Source of the DNA: Gammaproteobacteria bacterium
GTDB lineage: Bacteria > Pseudomonadota > Gammaproteobacteria > Enterobacterales > Psychrobiaceae
DNA length: 64,000 nt
Assembly: GCA_013214945.1 (NCBI GenBank)
Contig: JABSRT010000006.1
Span: 124,001 to 188,000 of the forward strand
Direction of reading: 5' to 3'
Shown here: one piece after another, positions 56,568 to 64,000 of the stretch
Layout of the letters: the number at the start of each line of letters is the position of its first letter
How positions within the stretch are numbered: position 1 is the stretch's first letter
Notes under the pieces: generated by a model
The model's input: only the letters and a program-made list of their open reading frames with translations
Databases searched by the model: none
What the model was told of the DNA's origin: nothing
Translations under genes and position numbers: made by a program

Positions 56568-57250
56568 GCCTCTCTAAAAATTATCAGTCAAGCTTCCTTA
56601 CTCAAATTATTGTATTTAACGTGACTAACTCTCGTCATTAGCATTGTCGCGAGAGGATCGCGGAAAATAACTGCAAATTTAGTGATATTGGTCTGCTAAT
56701 TGATCAAAAAAAGACTTGAAATTTATCGTTAACTTAAGTCGGTCGACTGCTAATAAAAATAAATTAAATAAAAGCTGGTAATCGAATCGAATTCTGGTAA
56801 ATTATCGCTCCTGCCAAATTATTCTGGTTAATAAATGAGCCTGCCGAGGTCTCATTTCTAGCTAAAGTTAGTAGTTTGGCTTAAAAACACCCTAAGATCG
56901 TATAAGGCAAACTCCATGCCATAAAATTATTATCCACAAAAAATAATTTTTACTATAAAATTCATCTCTTTATCTTTTTCTTAAGCAAAAACAAATATTT
57001 AGCGTTAAATTATGCAGCTTTGTGCTATTTGATGTTGCTATAATAGAATTTCTTCTCAACAGAGTTATCCACAGAATATATTTATAATAAGTTGAACATT
57101 TCACTTACTAATCTATTTTAAAAGAACTTTAAATTGTCAAGCTAACTTTTAGTAGCGAACAATAAAAGTTAGTTAACTAACCTTGTCGAATATGGCATGC
57201 TTAATGCCGTAAAATCCTGTTCATTTTCTGATAAAAAACGATAAAAAAAT
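56568..57250. other. AT-rich polA upstream region with two DnaA boxes
   Basis: This 683-bp gap has no reading frame with coding character. It contains two perfect DnaA boxes TTATCCACA in the same orientation, at 56930-56938 and 57065-57073, in very AT-rich sequence. The polA promoter must lie in the right part. DnaA has been reported to stimulate polA in E. coli, so regulation of polA is the simplest reading; a replication origin is not supported by two boxes alone. Confidence 0.65.
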
Positions 57251-60034
57251 ATGGCTACAATTCCTGAAAACCCTTTTATTCTCGTTGATGGTTCCTCTTA
57301 TCTGTTTCGTGCGTTTTTTTCGCCACCACATTTAACGAATTCTAAAGGCGAAGCCACTGGCGCTGTATACGGTGTCATTAATATGTTGCGCAGTTTAGTT
57401 AAGCAATACAAACCGTCAAATATGGTGGTGGTATTCGATGCTAAGGGCAAAACGTTCCGCAATGACATGTATAGTGAATATAAGGCCAATCGACCGCCGA
57501 TGCCTGATGATTTACGGATTCAAATCGAACCATTACATGAGCTTATTCGTGCGATGGGCTTGCCGCTTATATCGATTGCTGGTGTTGAAGCCGATGATGT
57601 TATTGGTACATTGTCGACGTTGGCGAGCAAGCGGGGCATACACACGCTAATTAGTACCGGCGATAAAGACATGGCGCAGTTAGTTGATCAAAATACCACG
57701 CTGATTAATACCATGACAGACACGGTATTGGATCGTGACGGTGTGATCGGCAAATTTGGTGTGCCACCAGAGCTTATTATCGATTTACTTGGCTTAATGG
57801 GTGACAGTTCAGACAATATTCCCGGCGTGCCAAAAGTTGGTGAAAAAACCGCGTTAGGCATGCTACAAGGCATTGGCTCGATTAATGATATTTATCAAAA
57901 CATTGATAAGCTGTCTGATTTAAGTTTCCGTGGTGCTAAAACGATTGGCAAACGAATGCTTGAGCATGAAGAAATGGCGCGTTTGTCTTACGACCTAGCC
58001 ACGATCAAGATTGATGTTGAATTAGACCAAGGTTATGACGACTTTAAAATTGCTGAACCACAGCAAGATGAGCTAATAAGACTCTTTGGTCAGCTTGAAT
58101 TTAAGCGCTGGTTGAGCGAAGTGATTGATGGCGGTAATTTATTGGCCAGTGGTCAAGCGAGCACTCAGAACGCTGCTACTGCCGAATCAGCCAATACGAT
58201 TAAAACCAATAACTACCCGGTTATTTACACCCTAGGTCAGCTTAATCAGTGGCATAAAAAACTGACCAATGCAGAGTTATTCTCGTTTGATCTAGAAACC
58301 ACTAGCTTAGATTATATGGCGGCTGAAATTGTCGGCATGTCGTTTGCTGTTCAAACGGGCGATGATAGCTTCGAGGCGGCCTATTTGCCGTTGGCACATG
58401 ATTACGAAGACGCACCTAAGCAAATAGAATTAGCCTTTGCGCTTGAGAAATTTAAAGCACTGCTTGAAGATCCAACAAAAGCTAAAGTCGGCCAAAACCT
58501 TAAATATGATCGTAATGTGTTAGCCAATTATGACATTAAACTGGCGGGTATTAAGTTCGATACCATGCTGGAGTCTTATGTCTTTAACTCGACGGCAGTT
58601 AAGCACAACATGGATGCCTTATCGCTTAAATATTTAAGCCACAAGACCATTAATTTTGAAGACGTTGCAGGTAAAGGCGTTAAACAAAAGACCTTTAATC
58701 AAATTTCTATTCTTGAAGCCGGGCCTTATGCCGCTGAAGATGCTGATATCACCCTAAGGTTGCATCAAAATTTATGGCAAAAGGTCAGTGCTGAGCCGAA
58801 ATTAGCAAGCTTGTTTAATGAGATAGAGTTGCCGTTAATTCCGATCTTATCGGACATTGAACGCCACGGGGTTTTAATTGACGCCGACATGTTGCTTGAG
58901 CAAAGCAAGTATCTAGCCACCCGCATTACTGAGCTCGAACAGCAGGCGTGGAGCTTAGCGGGTGAGGAATTCAACCTAGGCTCACCCAAGCAATTGCAAG
59001 ACGTGTTGTTTAGCGATGAAAAAATGGCACTGCCGGTATTAAAGAAAACGCCTAAAGGCGCGCCGTCGACCAACGAAGAAGTGCTGCAAGAATTAGCGCA
59101 TGATTATGAGTTACCAAAGACTATTTTAGAATACCGCAGCCTGAGTAAACTTAAATCGACCTATACCGACAAGTTACCTTTGTTGATAAATGCGAAAACT
59201 GGCCGGGTTCATACCTCGTATCATCAGGCAGTTACTGCGACAGGGCGTTTGTCGTCAAGCGATCCTAACTTGCAAAACATTCCAATTCGCAGTGAAGAAG
59301 GGCGTAAGATCCGCCAGGCCTTTATTGCGCCTGAGGGATATCAGATTGTCGCGGTCGATTATAGCCAAATTGAATTACGGATTATGGCGCACTTATCGCA
59401 AGATAAAGGCTTGTTAACGGCCTTTGCCAATGACTTAGATATTCACAAAGCCACAGCCAGTGAGGTATTTAATACCCCATTTGATGAGGTGACAACCGAT
59501 CAACGTCGCAGCGCTAAAGCGGTTAACTTTGGTTTAATTTATGGCATGTCGGCGTTTGGTTTAGCCAAACAGCTCGATATTCCACGCGGTTTAGCCCAGC
59601 AATACATTGACAGCTATTTCAGTAAATACCCTGGCGTGCTCGATTATATGGAAAATACTCGGCTATCAGCGGCAGACAAAGGATACGTTGAGACATTAGC
59701 TGGACGTCGTTTGTATTTGGCTGATATTAATGCCAAAAATGGCGCGCGTCGTAAAGCTGCTGAGCGTGCCGCTATTAATGCACCCATGCAAGGAACTGCC
59801 GCCGATATCATTAAAAAGGCGATGATTTTGGTTGCTGGTTGGTTAAGTGAACAACCTAGTGGTGATGCGTCAATGGTCATGCAGGTACACGATGAATTGG
59901 TGTTTGAGGTCAAAACCGAATTGGTTGAACAGTTCTGTAGTAAAATTATCGAACTAATGGCCCAGGCCGCTGATCTTGATGTACCGCTAATTGCTGAAGC
60001 TGGTTTTGGTGATAATTGGGAACAAGCTCATTAA
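57251..60034 (+). CDS. polA: DNA polymerase I
   Basis: PolA fills gaps and removes RNA primers during lagging-strand replication and repair. The 927-residue protein has all three domains. The 5'-3' exonuclease (about 1-290) includes [11 protein letters not shown] and [18 protein letters not shown]. The 3'-5' proofreading domain (about 325-515) keeps the acidic motif FDLETTSLD and YAAEDAD. The polymerase domain (about 520-927) has [17 protein letters not shown], an O-helix with [14 protein letters not shown], and [10 protein letters not shown]. It is a single gene preceded by a long AT-rich leader region. Confidence 0.98.
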   Translation: MATIPENPFILVDGSSYLFRAFFSPPHLTNSKGEATGAVYGVINMLRSLVKQYKPSNMVVVFDAKGKTFRNDMYSEYKANRPPMPDDLRIQIEPLHELIRAMGLPLISIAGVEADDVIGTLSTLASKRGIHTLISTGDKDMAQLVDQNTTLINTMTDTVLDRDGVIGKFGVPPELIIDLLGLMGDSSDNIPGVPKVGEKTALGMLQGIGSINDIYQNIDKLSDLSFRGAKTIGKRMLEHEEMARLSYDLATIKIDVELDQGYDDFKIAEPQQDELIRLFGQLEFKRWLSEVIDGGNLLASGQASTQNAATAESANTIKTNNYPVIYTLGQLNQWHKKLTNAELFSFDLETTSLDYMAAEIVGMSFAVQTGDDSFEAAYLPLAHDYEDAPKQIELAFALEKFKALLEDPTKAKVGQNLKYDRNVLANYDIKLAGIKFDTMLESYVFNSTAVKHNMDALSLKYLSHKTINFEDVAGKGVKQKTFNQISILEAGPYAAEDADITLRLHQNLWQKVSAEPKLASLFNEIELPLIPILSDIERHGVLIDADMLLEQSKYLATRITELEQQAWSLAGEEFNLGSPKQLQDVLFSDEKMALPVLKKTPKGAPSTNEEVLQELAHDYELPKTILEYRSLSKLKSTYTDKLPLLINAKTGRVHTSYHQAVTATGRLSSSDPNLQNIPIRSEEGRKIRQAFIAPEGYQIVAVDYSQIELRIMAHLSQDKGLLTAFANDLDIHKATASEVFNTPFDEVTTDQRRSAKAVNFGLIYGMSAFGLAKQLDIPRGLAQQYIDSYFSKYPGVLDYMENTRLSAADKGYVETLAGRRLYLADINAKNGARRKAAERAAINAPMQGTAADIIKKAMILVAGWLSEQPSGDASMVMQVHDELVFEVKTELVEQFCSKIIELMAQAADLDVPLIAEAGFGDNWEQAH

Positions 60035-60120
60035 TTATTATGTTAATAGTAACCAATAGTAATCAATGGCTTAATGTTAACTTTTAAATGGTTTTTTAAA
60101 TAATGCAAAAAACGCGTTAT

Positions 60121-60223
60121 TTTTATGAACTATTGCGCAGCCTCGTTGACTAATCATTGTAGTTAGTTATCTCTGTTGTAAAACATTTCCTTGTTCCGGC
60201 CTTATTTTAGGCTGGTTTTTTTT
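60121..60223 (+). ncRNA. Candidate small RNA, copy A, at the Spot 42 locus
   Basis: This possible structured transcript ends at the terminator CCGGCCT / AGGCTGG (60196-60202 and 60209-60215) with eight Ts. It contains an inner hairpin TGACTAA / TTAGTTA and then the unpaired AAACATTTCCTTGT. In enterobacteria Spot 42 is encoded directly after polA, but I see no sequence match to it. It may equally be just a polA terminator with an upstream stem. Ends are approximate. Confidence 0.35.
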
Positions 60224-60256
60224 GCCTTTTTTCAGTCAACCGTAAAAATTAGTTAT

Positions 60257-60359
60257 TTTTATGAACTATCGAGCAACCTCGTTGACTAATCTTTGTAGTT
60301 AGTTATCTCGATAGTAAAACATTTCCTTGTACCGGCCTTATTTTAGGCTGGTTTTTTTT
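60257..60359 (+). ncRNA. Candidate small RNA, copy B, at the Spot 42 locus
   Basis: Second copy of the unit. Here a perfect 9-bp stem ACTATCGAG (60265-60273) with CTCGATAGT (60307-60315) encloses the inner hairpin TGACTAA (60283-60289) with TTAGTTA (60299-60305). Then comes the same unpaired AAACATTTCCTTGT and a terminator (60332-60359). The first copy lacks the outer stem. A promoter is not clear; TTGACT at 60282 with TATCTC 16 bp later is weak. Confidence 0.38.
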
Positions 60360-60404
60360 GCCTTTTTTCTGTAACCGTGAAAATGTTGATCTATTTTGTC
60401 GCAA

Positions 60405-61370
60405 TTAACACCGTTGCACTTCAAAAGCGATTACTTGATCGATGTGCGTTTGATCTAACGCGAGCATCACTAGCCGATCTATGCCCAAGGCGACTCCTGC
60501 GCAATCGGGCAGACCGGCGTTTAAGGCCGCGATTAAGTTTAAATCAATCGGCTGTGGTGCCAACCCGGCAGCGACTCTTTTTTGATTATCGATTTTGAAT
60601 CGCCGATGTTGCTCATCGCTATCAGCTAACTCATGAAAGCCATTGGCCAGCTCAATACCGCGATAATATACCTCAAATCGTTCGGCGACTCGTGGATCCG
60701 CTGGGCTAATTTGAGCGAGTGCCGCTTGTGAAGCCGGAAAGTCATAAATCATTATCGGGCGCTCAAGGCCAATCTTAGGTTCAATTTTAAAGCAAAATAA
60801 CAATTGCAATAACGTATCGTGATCTTGCTCGGTCGCGACAAAATCACCGAGATCATGCGACATGGCTAATTGGCGCAATTGCTCAATGTCAGCGGTTAGT
60901 GGATCAATGGCTAAATGCTCGATAAAAGCTTGTTGATAGCTCATTGAGTCGCTAGGCGCGGTGTTTAACACTTGTTGCAGCAATATATCCATTTCGGCCA
61001 TCAGGTCAATATGGTTGAACCCCGGGCGATACCATTCCAGCATGGTAAACTCAGGGTTGTGATAGCGGCCCGATTCTTCATTACGAAAAGATTTACAGAT
61101 TTGATAAATGGCACCGCTGCCAGCGCACAACAATCTTTTCATGTGAAACTCAGGTGACGTTTGCAAATACAGCGTTTTACCATTGGCGGCGCCTGGGCCG
61201 ACAAAAGTGGTGTTAAAGGTTTGCAAATGAACGTCAGTGACCGTGGCTTGTGACATCGCTGGGGTATCAACTTCCATGACATCGCGCTGGGCAAAAAAAT
61301 GGCGAACATTTGCTAAAATGCTGGCGCGTTGTTTTAGAGTTGAGATTGAGGCCGAGGGTTGCCAATTCAT
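60405..61370 (-). CDS. epmA: EF-P--(R)-beta-lysine ligase EpmA
   Basis: EpmA (PoxA/GenX/YjeA) attaches (R)-beta-lysine to Lys34 of EF-P. The start at 61370 gives 321 residues beginning [20 protein letters not shown], matching the family N-terminus, with AGGA upstream. The frame continues 11 codons further but lacks support. It is a lysyl-tRNA-synthetase-like class II domain without an anticodon-binding domain. Motif 2 includes [24 protein letters not shown] and motif 3 is at [14 protein letters not shown]. It lies downstream of efp behind that gene's terminator. Confidence 0.96.
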   Translation of the reverse strand: MNWQPSASISTLKQRASILANVRHFFAQRDVMEVDTPAMSQATVTDVHLQTFNTTFVGPGAANGKTLYLQTSPEFHMKRLLCAGSGAIYQICKSFRNEESGRYHNPEFTMLEWYRPGFNHIDLMAEMDILLQQVLNTAPSDSMSYQQAFIEHLAIDPLTADIEQLRQLAMSHDLGDFVATEQDHDTLLQLLFCFKIEPKIGLERPIMIYDFPASQAALAQISPADPRVAERFEVYYRGIELANGFHELADSDEQHRRFKIDNQKRVAAGLAPQPIDLNLIAALNAGLPDCAGVALGIDRLVMLALDQTHIDQVIAFEVQRC

Positions 61371-61401
61371 GAGGCGTCCTATTTTATTTAGCGCATTAAT
61401 C

Positions 61402-61433
61402 AAAAAAGCCCGCAGTTATAAACCGCGGGCTTT
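61402..61433 (-). terminator. Intrinsic terminator of efp
   Basis: On the minus strand AAAGCCCGC (61433-61425) pairs with GCGGGCTTT (61413-61405) and is followed by a T run to 61402. It lies between the efp stop and the epmA start. Confidence 0.9.
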
Positions 61434-61486
61434 GTGCTAACACTAAGGTAAATTAGTTGTTATTTAACCAGAACTTTTGATAAAGG

Positions 61487-62056
61487 TTATTTAGATACGC
61501 GTGATACGTATTCACCAGAGCGAGTATCTACTTTAATGATTTCGCCAATCTGAATAAATAGTGGAACACGAACTACAGCACCAGTTTTTAAGGTTGCTGG
61601 CTTGCCACCCGTACCAGCGGTATCGCCTTTAAGGCCAGGATCGGTTTCAGTGACTTCTAATTCAACAAAGTTTGCTGGTGTAACAATAATAGGGCTGCCA
61701 TTCCATAAGGTAATAACACAGCTATCTTGTTCAACTAACCATTTTTCATTGTCGCCAATTGCTTTAGCGTCTGCGGCAATTTGCTCAAAAGTTTCAGCAT
61801 TCATGAAATGCCAAAATTCACCATCGCTGTACAGATAGTCAAGATCACATTCCATTACATCGGCTACTTCAACTGTTTCGCCTGATTTGAATGTTTTTTC
61901 AAGTACTTTACCTGAAATTAGTTTACGAACTTTAACGCGGTTAAAGGCCTGACCTTTACCTGGCTTAACTGTCTCGTTGTCAATAATGGTAGTTGGTTCA
62001 CCATCGAGCATGAATTTTAAACCGTTTTTAAATTCGTTTGTGCTAACTGTAGCCAT
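61487..62056 (-). CDS. efp: Elongation factor P
   Basis: EF-P rescues ribosomes stalled at proline runs. The 189-residue protein has the three beta-barrel domains of the family. The modified lysine is K34 in the loop KPGKGQAF, the context recognised by EpmA. A long leader (292 bp to epmB) separates it from the divergent epmB gene. Both modification enzymes are encoded within 2 kb, so the complete beta-lysylation module is clustered here. Confidence 0.97.
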   Translation of the reverse strand: MATVSTNEFKNGLKFMLDGEPTTIIDNETVKPGKGQAFNRVKVRKLISGKVLEKTFKSGETVEVADVMECDLDYLYSDGEFWHFMNAETFEQIAADAKAIGDNEKWLVEQDSCVITLWNGSPIIVTPANFVELEVTETDPGLKGDTAGTGGKPATLKTGAVVRVPLFIQIGEIIKVDTRSGEYVSRVSK

Positions 62057-62348
62057 GATTTCCTCATTATGTTGTCAGAATCTGTGCTCTGTTACCCAAA
62101 AGATAACTCTCTTAAGTCGCAGGTCTTTATTTACTTAAAGTCAGCAGTGTTACTGGCAGCGTTATTTCATTAAAATAAGTGGTACTGCGTGCAACCTTGA
62201 AGCTGTCTGTCAGCGCGCAATTAATTTATTTTGTTAATCTACGACTGCTAGCCTTACTGACAAAGCACATTATTGTTATAGTTTGTCAATTACTGCTAAC
62301 GATATTAATTGGCAGATTCTACCTGATTAATCACCAATCTAAAAATAA

Positions 62349-63389
62349 ATGATGAAGATAATAGCCCGAAATATGATCACCCCCCAGCTTAGCTGGCAAA
62401 AAGAGTTAAGTCAGGCATTTACTGACCCTGCTAAGCTACTGGAATATTTAGCGATTGATCCTGAACCACTGCTCGGTTCCTTTGCTGCGCGCAAACTATT
62501 CCCGCTGCGGGTACCGGTACCTTTTGCGAACAGAATGCAACGCGGTAATGCCAAGGATCCGCTCTTGTTACAGGTTATGACCTCAGCGTTGGAATTTGAG
62601 CAACAGCCAGGCTTTGGTGCCGATCCCCTCGTTGAACAAATCGAGCAAGTGACCCCCTTACCTGGCTTATTACATAAATATGAAAACCGGGTGTTACTCA
62701 TGGTAAGAACGGGTTGTGCCGTTAATTGCCGTTATTGCTTTCGACGCCATTTTCCCTATCAAGACAACAGCCCCAATAAGCAAGGCTTTAAAGATGCCGC
62801 ACTTTATATTGGTCAGCGGCCTCAGATCAATGAGGTGATCTTATCGGGCGGCGATCCGTTAATGGCCAATGATGATCAGCTTAGTGCTTTAATGGCGCTG
62901 CTAGAGCCGATTCCCCATTTGACCCGTGTGCGGATCCACACCCGGTTGCCGGTGGTTATTCCAGCGCGGATAACCGAGCAATTTGTTGAGCTGTGCCGTA
63001 ATAGCCGGCTTAAACTAATAATGGTGTTGCACATTAACCACCCCAATGAAATTGATGACACGGTCAGTGAGTTTGTACAGCGGTTGAAACAAGCAGGGGT
63101 GACGATGCTAAATCAGGCGGTGTTATTACGAGACATTAATGACAGTGCAGCGGTGCAAGCGCAGCTGAGCGAAGCATTATTTGACGCTGGAATATTACCT
63201 TATTACTTACACTTACTCGATAAGGTCGCTGGCGCGAGCCATTTTGATACTCCCGAGACTAAGGCCATCACGATGATGCGTCAGCTGCATCAGCAACTGC
63301 CGGGCTTCTTGGTTCCTAAATTAGTCAGAGAAATTGGTGGCGAGGCTCACAAAACACCGATAGATCTTGGGTTATTTCCCAAGGTATAA
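62349..63389 (+). CDS. epmB: EF-P beta-lysylation protein EpmB (lysine 2,3-aminomutase)
   Basis: EpmB converts (S)-alpha-lysine to (R)-beta-lysine, the substrate EpmA puts on EF-P. The 346-residue radical SAM enzyme has the cluster cysteines C123, C127 and C130 (CAVNCRYC) followed by FRRHFPYQDN. The SAM-binding ILSGGDPLM and a C-terminal HLLDKVAGASHFDTPE region match the aminomutase family. Three Met codons (62349, 62352, 62373) are possible starts; none has a clear ribosome site. It is divergent from efp. Confidence 0.95.
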   Translation: MMKIIARNMITPQLSWQKELSQAFTDPAKLLEYLAIDPEPLLGSFAARKLFPLRVPVPFANRMQRGNAKDPLLLQVMTSALEFEQQPGFGADPLVEQIEQVTPLPGLLHKYENRVLLMVRTGCAVNCRYCFRRHFPYQDNSPNKQGFKDAALYIGQRPQINEVILSGGDPLMANDDQLSALMALLEPIPHLTRVRIHTRLPVVIPARITEQFVELCRNSRLKLIMVLHINHPNEIDDTVSEFVQRLKQAGVTMLNQAVLLRDINDSAAVQAQLSEALFDAGILPYYLHLLDKVAGASHFDTPETKAITMMRQLHQQLPGFLVPKLVREIGGEAHKTPIDLGLFPKV

Positions 63390-63421
63390 TGTCGCAAAAT
63401 TTATAGGTTATAGAGAATAAG

Positions 63422-63751
63422 ATGCCACATAGTCAACTTTTTACCGCACTGCAAGAAAACATTCGCCTGATCTATCGTCAGTCGATTGACGCCGACAAGA
63501 AAATTAATGAATTGCGCCAGCAAGATATGGCAAAATTTAGTTCGATCTTTGATCAAAGCCTAGGATTTAGCACGAAAGCAAACCGCTTTACTCCGTATGC
63601 TGAAGAGCTAGCGAAAGACTTAATAGAATTGCAACAGCTCTCACCGGAAGAGATAACTAAGCAAGTTCAGCCGCTGGTCGTGAAAATTGAAGTGTCGCTG
63701 CAAATATTACAGGTATTTAAAGCCAACCTAAAAGGTAAGCCACAGAGCTAA
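63422..63751 (+). CDS. Small helical protein of unknown function
   Basis: This 109-residue protein is not one I recognise. It has no signal peptide, membrane segment or cysteine. The sequence looks wholly alpha-helical, with charged heptad-like stretches (ALQENIRLIYRQSIDADKKI and LIELQQLSPEEITKQV) and a conserved-looking middle [25 protein letters not shown] precedes the ATG. It follows epmB by 32 bp on the same strand, so the two may be co-transcribed. Codon use is like its neighbours, so it is probably a real gene. Confidence 0.7.
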   Translation: MPHSQLFTALQENIRLIYRQSIDADKKINELRQQDMAKFSSIFDQSLGFSTKANRFTPYAEELAKDLIELQQLSPEEITKQVQPLVVKIEVSLQILQVFKANLKGKPQS

Positions 63752-63804
63752 CCTAGTACACCAGTTAGATCGTGGCTTATAACCCTAGCGTGTCACACCG
63801 AGCG

Positions 63805-64000
63805 CTAGGCAGCTAAGTTTTTAGCCTTAACTAATGAAAATGCATCCATTATTTGTTGCTGGCGTTCAACAAGGTTTGAACTGATAAAGCAAAGACGGCT
63901 GCCATTGCGTTGCTGCTCAATAATACCAGGCACTTGCTGCGCCATAATTTCGTCGTCGTCACTTAGGGCGTACATTTGAATTTCTTGACCAGGCAATGAA
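63805..64000 (-). CDS. C-terminal part of an unrecognised protein (runs off the window)
   Basis: A minus-strand frame ends at 63805 and is open to the window edge. The visible 65 residues include GQEIQMYALSDDDEIMAQQV and the C-terminal SLVKAKNLAA. I see no motif that identifies the family. No ATG start lies at the edge; the TTG at 63996 is more likely an internal Leu, so the gene probably starts outside. It is convergent with the small helical gene. Confidence 0.55.
   Translation of the reverse strand, partial: SLPGQEIQMYALSDDDEIMAQQVPGIIEQQRNGSRLCFISSNLVERQQQIMDAFSLVKAKNLAA

Larger units (their letters stand above)
60116..60385 (+). repeat. Tandem duplication (136-bp period) downstream of polA
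   Basis: Two successive units start at 60116 and 60252. They are nearly identical over about 130 bp, including a TTGACTAAT block, the stretch AAACATTTCCTTGT and a terminator. Differences cluster in two short stretches that form an outer stem in the second unit. Confidence 0.9.

Noticed and set aside
56930-57073. Replication origin
   Set aside because: Two DnaA boxes without a box cluster, 13-mers or gidA/mnmG neighbours are not enough; polA regulation is simpler.
60116-60385. Direct assignment as Spot 42 (spf)
   Set aside because: Position fits, but the sequence lacks the recognisable Spot 42 body and the terminator region differs.

Overview
The window reads as core chromosome of a marine gammaproteobacterium of the order Alteromonadales, close to Shewanellaceae or a neighbour such as Psychrobium. 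This is inferred from gene content and order, not from a search. The base composition is AT-leaning. The run mutT-yacG-zapD-coaE-pilDCBA-nadC-ampD-ampE-pdhR-aceE-aceF-lpd is the classic gammaproteobacterial order. RapA, IbpA, YacL, the EpmA/EpmB system for EF-P, and a RyhB-type sRNA all point the same way. I see no prophage, integron, insertion sequence, CRISPR array, tRNA or rRNA. Apart from two copies of a small MITE-like element, the region is housekeeping DNA with a few accessory modules.

Layout. 1-3.2 kb: cell-wall genes (anmK fragment, M23 endopeptidase) divergent from tyrS. 3.5-6.3 kb: copper efflux operon copA-cueR behind a textbook CueR promoter. 6.4-8.5 kb: a MITE-like element, the small heat-shock gene ibpA with a ROSE-like RNA thermometer, and pssA. 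8.7-19.1 kb: mutT, then a long leftward block (yacG, zapD, coaE, pilD, pilC, pilB, pilA, nadC, a PglL/TfpO-like O-oligosaccharyltransferase, and a retropepsin-like protease). The pilus assembly genes and their probable pilin glycosyltransferase are together. 19.2-28.2 kb: ampD-ampE, then pdhR-aceE-aceF-lpd with an autoregulatory PdhR operator. 28.4-40.8 kb: EAL-HDOD protein, hemL, pyrB, a CLC transporter, erpA with an IscR type-1-like site, a second MITE copy, a MltB-family transglycosylase, ribA, and a membrane-anchored NqrF-like reductase with an SDR.

41.4-45.4 kb: a zinc-responsive cluster resembling the Vibrio Zrg system. A MerC-like gene is divergent from a His-rich DUF2796 protein, an ABC ATPase, an FtsX-like permease and a DUF3299 protein. 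Two Zur-type palindromes lie in the divergent promoter region. 45.4-56.2 kb: rapA, a PIN-PhoH ATPase, a large hybrid sensor kinase convergent with a eukaryotic-type protein kinase, and a small cytochrome c. 56.2-60.4 kb: an intergenic region holding a Fur-box promoter and a RyhB-like sRNA, then two DnaA boxes, polA, and a tandemly duplicated structured unit with terminators where enterobacteria carry Spot 42. 60.4-64 kb: epmA, efp and epmB (EF-P and its beta-lysylation enzymes), a small unknown gene and a partial unknown gene.

The features a plain ORF annotation would miss are non-coding: the RyhB-like sRNA, the tandem sRNA-like units after polA, the ROSE-like thermometer, the Zur, CueR, PdhR, IscR and Fur sites, and the MITE pair. 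Several genes also have better starts than the longest reading frame gives (copA, coaE, pilA, lpd, pyrB, CLC, DUF2796, rapA, epmA).
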